Positions 58,080 to 64,000 of a DNA stretch of 64,000 nt are shown here, piece by piece; the stretch's first letter is position 1, and the number at the start of each line of letters is the position of its first letter. The DNA comes from Bedellia somnulentella (Eukaryota > Arthropoda > Insecta > Lepidoptera > Bedelliidae). Location of the stretch: assembly GCA_963576735.1 (NCBI GenBank), contig OY755173.1, positions 7,782,873 through 7,846,872 of the forward strand, in the 5' to 3' direction. The notes beneath the pieces were generated by a model. That model did not search any database. It had not been told where the DNA came from and saw only the letters and a list, made by a program, of their open reading frames with translations. The position numbers and the translations under genes were made by a program.

Positions 58080-58760
58080 CACTTCTTCAACAACTTGAGA
58101 AACAAAGCTACCGCGTACGGTCAGTACTTCAGCAATATCGTATAGTGTTTTTGTAGGAAAAGAATTGGTTTTCCAAGCATTACCTTAAGTATTGCTTGCT
58201 GTGCTCCTTCCAGCACAATAATATTAGTACTGCAGGAGCCTCCCCATATTGTGATGCTGTAAAAAAATACCGACTGACAAATTGCTACATAGACTATTTT
58301 TAAGATGTGCTTTTGGATTATTGATCTCAGGTTTTTGAGCATGTATATAAATTCGCGAGTTCGATTTACAAAAGTTTCGATGTGGTCATTGAATGACAGC
58401 CTTTCATCCAACACTAAGTACTTAATGTTATTTATTATACCAATTTCGTTGCAATTACATGGACCAATTGGAATAGTATTTGAACAAACACAGGCTTTTA
58501 TTTTCAAGGTGTGGGGTGCCGATATACTAGTCTTGAAGAAACTCACGTACTTCGATTTTGACACATTCAAAGTAAGAAGGTTTTTACAAAACCAGCTACA
58601 GACCCTCGCTAGGTCAGTTTCAGCTTTTTCCCTTACGTCCCGCCAGTTTTTTCTTGAAATATAAGGACAGTGTCATCAACATAGCAGATTACTTCGGCAT
58701 TCGCTAGCTTAATGGATAGAAGGTCATTAATATAACAATTAATGGAACAACAAATCAATT
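58080..58760 (-). pseudogene. LINE reverse transcriptase remnant
   Basis: Minus strand carries YINDL and CYVDDT (catalytic Asp pair, about 58,665) in one frame, then in another SKSKYVSF, FNDHIETFVNR and SITIWGG (58570-58121), i.e. RT palm to thumb. At least one frameshift separates them. It differs from the 51-54 kb LINE. Confidence 0.8.
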
Positions 58761-58860
58761 GGAAGAAACTGGGCTATAGACTATCGAATCGAGTATAAAA
58801 TGTTAGTGTTGAAAACAATTCTCACCTTGGGTGTCTTACTAGGCGATTAAGGGTACTATT

Positions 58861-59434
58861 ATTATTATTATATTAGATGGGCGATAAGCGCCACGGGTTT
58901 CCGCACTGAGCCCGGCATGGCAAGCCATTGTACGTGGACCAAGTGGTCATTTAATTCTCCCAACCTAATTCCGTCCAGAAGGCGAGTAGCTTATCCAGGT
59001 CAGCTACTGCCTCTGGGAGCGACTTTATGGATCCTATCGTGTTATAGCGGATATCGGCTACCCCCGTGCATTCCTGGAGCACGTGAGCTCAGCTTCCATG
59101 CACGCTCGGCACATGGGGCTGTCGGTAATGCCTATAGTGTATAAGTGTTTATTTAGTGTGGTATGTCCTGTGAGTACTCCAGTCACTGTCCGCAGATCTT
59201 TCCTGCTTAGTCGCAGGGCGCGCCCGGTCAGCTTCCTGTCAAGGGTTGGCATGATTTCCTTCGACTGTCTGCAACCGGGCTCCTCCTGCCAGTGTATCTT
59301 GGAGAGGGAGTGAGTGCGTTCTTTTAGCCATGCGCGAAGCTGACCATAGGGTAGGGGTATGATCGGTTCAGGACCATATAGATCCCTTGCCGAACCCCCC
59401 CTAGCCAATTCGTCAGCAGCGTCGTTACCCAAGG
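58861..59434 (-). mobile_element. 5'-truncated I-type LINE, 11-bp TSD
   Basis: Flanked by AGGGTACTATT at 58850-58860 and 59435-59445. The minus strand encodes the C-terminal RNase H end (GNDAADELA at the truncation point), PLPYGQLRAWLKER, and a CRACMEAE...H...C zinc-binding motif, stop, then a (TAA)n-like tail. RNase H plus TAA tail is the I-clade pattern. A small deletion breaks the frame in the zinc motif (after CMEAE). Confidence 0.88.
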
Positions 59435-59989
59435 AGGGTACTATTGCCGATTTTGAATTTGTTTGTCACTTTGAACATCATTGATCTATTAATGTGAGTA
59501 TAGATAGTTATAGGTAGTGAGAAAAGGAAGATGTGTCAATCTTTGTATCGTTCTGGGAAAAAAATCTTGTTTTTCCAACGAAACTAGTTTTTTGTCTCTT
59601 TCTTCGATTGCCCTTGTATTAGGCATTTTTGAAAAGTGGATAAAATTATGTGATGTCGTGTAATAGTAGTCTGTAGTAAAAGTGAATAGGTCTAAGCATT
59701 TAAAAGTCTTCGGTTTTATTATATAATTAGTTTATCATTAAAAAACTCATTAACCTTGCTTGGGTACATACCCAGCAAGATATTGATACAATTTCTTGTT
59801 ATAGCTCTATTGTTTCCTTACACAACAATAAAGGAAATAAAATATAAAGTCGTGCTTGAAAGAAAATGAACAACGATTGCATTATTGCAACGGAAGTTAA
59901 TAACTAAATGATCAATGCTAACAGAGTCGTAAATACTACACTAAACGTCATTAAGTGACAAGGTCTTATAGAGTTGTTATTATTCATTC

Positions 59990-60540
59990 ACTACTTGACC
60001 TTTTCGGTTATCAAGCTCAGCTCGGTAAAGTGAATAAAACGAAAGCAGCTATGAACGTCAGCCTCGACGAACCAAATCATCACGCACACATAGACAGAGT
60101 CTGTTGACAACATCATTAAATCGTATTAACAATACGGTTTGTCTAAAACACAATGGCACACAGACGCAGCGAGCCGACCGACCGGAACGCACACTAGCGT
60201 GGACCCAAATCATTATTCACAATCCCTTATCGGTGTACACGCTCACAAACGCAGGGCTCTTGTGTGGCTTCGAATTTCAAACAGCTCTCTACTTCGTTCC
60301 ACTCGATGTTCCACACGGTTTGTAATTCTGTTCTCAGAGGCGGCCTTAATTTGGACTCGGCGGAGTTGCGCGAGCGGGTCAAGTTATTCGGGTTTACTCG
60401 CGATATTGCGCCGATGTATTTTTAGATCTGATGTGATATTTTCGCTGTTGCTTCCAAGTGCGTCGTGTTTCTTGCTCATGTATCATGTTTATGTACTATC
60501 TGAAATTATAATTATGTAAATCTTGAAATAGTTATTATAA
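59990..60540. promoter_or_regulatory. GC-richer block, candidate promoter; no gene recognised
   Basis: Holds GCCGACCGACCGG (60173-60185), also found at 25,539 in the Pc-type intron, and CpG-rich GAGTTGCGCGAGCGGG. The 73- and 126-codon open frames overlap in different frames and look like composition effects. Confidence 0.25.
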
Positions 60541-60933
60541 GGCAGTAAGACTTTAAATTTACCGGCAGTTTCACCATCGGTTTTGTTGTCTACTGTTAGT
60601 AATATACTGTTTGCGACATAGAACTTTATCAATCACATTCACAACTGTAACCCAGAGCCATACTCCCGGTTTATCACGTATAAGCCAAATTCGAAAACAT
60701 CTCAAGTAAGTATAATATCAAATGACAACAAAAGCCACCAGTCTGGAAGCCAAAATAGGGAGTAACTAAATACTTCAAATTTACATATTTACTTTAACAT
60801 ATATCTAAACCATTTTGGTCCCGGTCTCGTTCAAATTATCGTGTCTCATCGAAAAATGAATCTCGCCCGGAAAATATTTTGGATTACCTACTATAAATGT
60901 ATGATATATTGTCACCGTCATATGAAACTAGAC

Positions 60934-61344
60934 GAGACGAAGGAAATCATGCCAACACTTGACAGGAAGCTGACCGGGCGCGCCCTGCGACTAAGCAGAA
61001 AAGATCTGCGGACAGTGACTGGAGTACTTACAGGACAAACCACACTAAATAAACACTTATACACTATAGGCATCACCGACAGCCCCATCTGCCGAGCGTG
61101 CATGGAAGCTGACGAAACGGTCGCTCATGTGCTCCAGGAATGCACAGGAGTAGCCGATATCCGCTATAACATGATAGGATCCATAAAGTCGCTCCCAGAG
61201 GCGGAAGCTGACCTGGATAAGCTACTCGCCTTCTGGACGGTTAGATTAGGTTGGGAGAATTGGACACTTGGTCCACGCACAATGGCCTGCCATTCAACTC
61301 GTGGCGTTTACCGCCCAACAAAATCATGCGCGGCCGACAAATGA
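60934..61344 (+). pseudogene. I-type LINE C-terminal fragment, inverted relative to 59 kb
   Basis: Encodes KEIMPTLDRKLTGRALRLSR, then TLNKHLYTIGITDSP and CRACMEADETVAHVLQEC, a C-x2-C-x8-H-x4-C zinc motif, followed by the LDKLLAFWT end. Near-identical to 58.9-59.4 kb but on the other strand and with the zinc motif intact. No RT or RNase H core. The frame runs past the usual GWEN stop. Confidence 0.85.
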
Positions 61345-62497
61345 AGAGGGTGTTAAAAGAGGTGCAAGCAGTATAAAAGTTAATCCAACACAATAGGGGA
61401 ATCATATATCAAAATATTACACATTGCACATATTGCAACTTGGATCAGGAAAACTATATGAGAATCTACTGGTTCTTCGTGTGTACAGGGTTGTTTCAGG
61501 CTGGGTGCCGTTTAAACTCAGCGATGATGCTCATAAGGAGGGTCCTGCATATCGTCCAGGTAGGTATTGGGCCATATCATAACAAAATATGAAGCAGATT
61601 TATCTCGGTTTGATTACGATACTGTGTGAGAGTCTCAAAATTCAGCTATCTAAAAGCGGGGAAAGATTTAACTCACCGGGTTTTTCAAAATGTCTAGGTA
61701 TTCAGCGTCTACACTTTTACAATACCAAAGAAATATCAACGCCAAATGGAATACTACAGAATGTTAGCCAGAAGTTTTCGGTACTCATAAACAACAAGCG
61801 ATCAAACATAAGGTTCCGTGGGTCGACTCCACCAAGACATCGTGCCCACCCTGCGCTCAAATTGGGGGTCGCGTCGGCCAAAATTTTGGGTCATCCTCCT
61901 TGCAGCCCTGATCTTACACCAAAATTAAATATCAGGTGAAAAGGATTCACTTTTCGTAGCCAGATAATACGCCATCAGCGTTTAAATGAGATGTATGCGG
62001 TTGGAACAAGTGTTTTGAAAAAGGTTGCAGACGCAGGAAACTATGTTTGTTTAGTGCATTTTCTTATTAGTGCCGCAAAAAAAAATCGAGTTTTTTTCGT
62101 AATATTTATGTGTTAACTTTTTGTATATCTCTGCGCTCATCAGTTTAGCGAATTTTTTTAGCTCGAAACGCGCGGACAAAATTGCAATCGAAACTTTATA
62201 GACCCGTAACGGAGAAAAAGTATTTCCCCTTTTTATGTTGTTATAAAAGTATGACCGCTCTTATCACAATATACGTATTAAAAATCCCCTTATAACGTGA
62301 ATACACTGTCCAAGCAAAATGTGGATACTTTGAACAGCAGGTGACCCCCTCGGGGAAATACGGCGTGAATGTTTGAGTTGAGTACTTATTAAAAATACGA
62401 CAGTATCAAAAATATAATTCCTCAACTTGCAATTCCGAAATTCGGCAAGTCATAAGCGTAATGTAACAAAAATAATGCGATGGTTTTCAAATAATAC

Positions 62498-62532
62498 ATA
62501 CATACATATTCTCACGCCGTTAGTTCCCATTT
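62498..62532 (-). mobile_element. Minimal RTE-like LINE 3' tip
   Basis: ACATACATACATATTCTCAC GCCGTTAGTTCCCATTT: only the tail and ~23 bp of the LINE 3' end remain. Confidence 0.6.
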
Positions 62533-63014
62533 TAAAATAATCTACATAATAATAATAATGTTTCAAATAATCTACAGTCTTTATTAAAAGCAGCCAAATA
62601 TTTTTACTCAAAAACCATTTGTTTTTTGTCCGGTTTTCTCAACCTTTTTAGCGTGCCGTAATCATCTTAACATTCGCGTAAATCGTACAGCGTACGACTG
62701 TACTATTGTCAAAATTTTTGAAAAATCTCTTTTATCTGAGCATGCCCTTTACTCACACTCCTAATTTTAAATATTTATCTAGCCTAAACAAGTGAATTTA
62801 ATAAATAATGACTGTATCTTTTAAGAATGGCACTACCTTATGACTGCCGTGCACTGGTCTTAGGTGTCCTAGGGACAAGTTAATATGAATAGTGAAAAAT
62901 AAAAAGACTTGGGAAAACAATACGAACGTTTTTTTTACAATTTTCCGTTCCTTATACTTTCAAAACTTGGTGATTCATAGTTGGTTTTGGTTCATTGTAA
63001 TTTAATGTAAAACT

Positions 63015-63252
63015 GTGTGCTGTGTAGTGTCGGCTTAGAAAAGCACTATCCTATTTCTTCCAGTGGGTGTTCGTGAGAGGAGGCTAAGGGTTTTGGGGCT
63101 TTTAAAGTGATCCATACATCCAGTTATCATAAATGAAAATGACCCATCACCAAAAACATTTACTTTTCCCCACCCAACTTCCAAACGTGGCTGAGGTATT
63201 TTTTATTCCGAAGCTCTGGCTACCCCTTCTAGGGATTTACAGCCGTGAGTAT
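63015..63252 (+). mobile_element. SINE-A copy
   Basis: GCTGTGTAGTGTCGGCTTAG to GGGATTTACAGCCGTGAGTA; a short internal insertion near 63,110; TGTAAAA near both ends may be a TSD. Confidence 0.8.
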
Positions 63253-63451
63253 TTTTATGATTTGTGTTCTGTAAAATATGATGTATGCATTTGATGATTA
63301 TTCATATGCGTAACAAAAACAGAAAAAAAGCTGAAGGAGATAGCAATTCCTATAAGGTTATATAAACTCTACGTGATATGGATCGGGAAGAACTAGAGCA
63401 GGGTATATTCACACCATGTTAATAGAAAAAGTTAAAGAGAAAAAGATAAGA

Positions 63452-63682
63452 CATTCTCTAGGCCATAAATCCTAAGACTGGGTAGCCAGAGCTTCATAGC
63501 TAGGAACTTTTCAGCCACATTTGGAAGTTGATAGGAGAGAAAACGGTAGAAATAAAGTATCGTTGGGTCTCCAACATTGCATTGCTCAAAAACAACCTAA
63601 AAATGGCACATACCCTTAGTCGCCCCTTACGACACCCGTGGGTAGAAAGGGGTAACGACATTTTAAGCCGGCACTACACACC
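63452..63682 (-). mobile_element. SINE-A (ACACCCGTGGG variant)
   Basis: CTAGGCCATAAATCC to TTAAGCCGGCACTACACACC; tail lost. Opposite orientation to the copy 200 bp away. Confidence 0.78.
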
Positions 63683-64000
63683 TAAAAAACTTCCAGAATA
63701 AGGATTGCACAAACATTTAAGCTATTAACTAAAGACTAGCTTTCAGATACAAGTAAGTAAAAATGTATACAGATATTACTTATAAGCGGAGAGTTTACTA
63801 AACACTTCGATTTCAGGAAGCAATAGTTTTCTCTCTCCAACCGTAACCAATAAAACCTTTGGCTTGTTTATGCCGACACTCGTTGCATCTTGAAAATGCA
63901 TCTGGCCTTTTCTTTGATGGTACCAGAGACTATTCATCTACTGGTTTACCTAGTGGTTCAATTAAAGTTAAGGCCACATTTTGGTCATTATAGTTATACT

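Noticed and set aside
61589..61939. 116-codon plus-strand open frame
   Set aside because: No recognisable domain, no repeat match within the window and no supporting splice context; left unannotated.

Overview
The window is eukaryotic, almost certainly insect and most likely lepidopteran (moth or butterfly). This rests on small spliced genes with GT-AG introns in AT-rich DNA and on the repeat fauna: Helitron 3' ends of the CCCGTGCGAAGC...CTAG type, an RTE-like LINE with a (TATG)n tail, tRNA-derived SINEs, mariner, and jockey/CR1-type and I-type LINEs. The species cannot be fixed from the sequence alone.

Three host genes can be built exon by exon, all on the minus strand. (1) 1,413-8,603: a complete six-exon alpha-L-fucosidase (GH29) of 478 aa with both catalytic residues. 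Its introns hold a mariner, a 5'-truncated LINE, SINEs and an older RTE-like tail. (2) 13,760-15,527: a two-exon MADF-domain protein, with a possible divergent first exon of another gene 148 bp away on the plus strand. (3) 19,951-31,792: the 5' part of a Polycomb/CBX-type chromodomain gene. A 20-codon exon 1 lies in a CpG-rich block at 31.8 kb, an intron of about 11.6 kb follows, and exon 2 runs into a 200-N assembly gap at 19,751-19,950. The chromodomain is split between the two exons and its aromatic cage is complete.

From about 33 to 64 kb no host gene is recognisable. This part is a repeat landscape: an intact 993-codon LINE ORF2 (51.2-54.2 kb), fragments of at least three further LINE families, a full-length non-autonomous Helitron (56.0-57.0 kb), a 265/275-bp-arm inverted repeat (43.2-43.8 kb), MITE-like hairpins and a G-quadruplex-type G-rich tract (41.8 kb).

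The most abundant repeat is a family of about 250 bp, called SINE-A here, with about 20 copies on both strands. Several copies have clear 8-16 bp target-site duplications. Its last ~45 bp, including the (TATG)n tail, resemble the 3' end of the RTE-like LINE in the same window. This suggests a SINE that borrows the LINE's retrotransposition machinery. SINE-A coordinates use the orientation in which the TATG tail is the 3' end.
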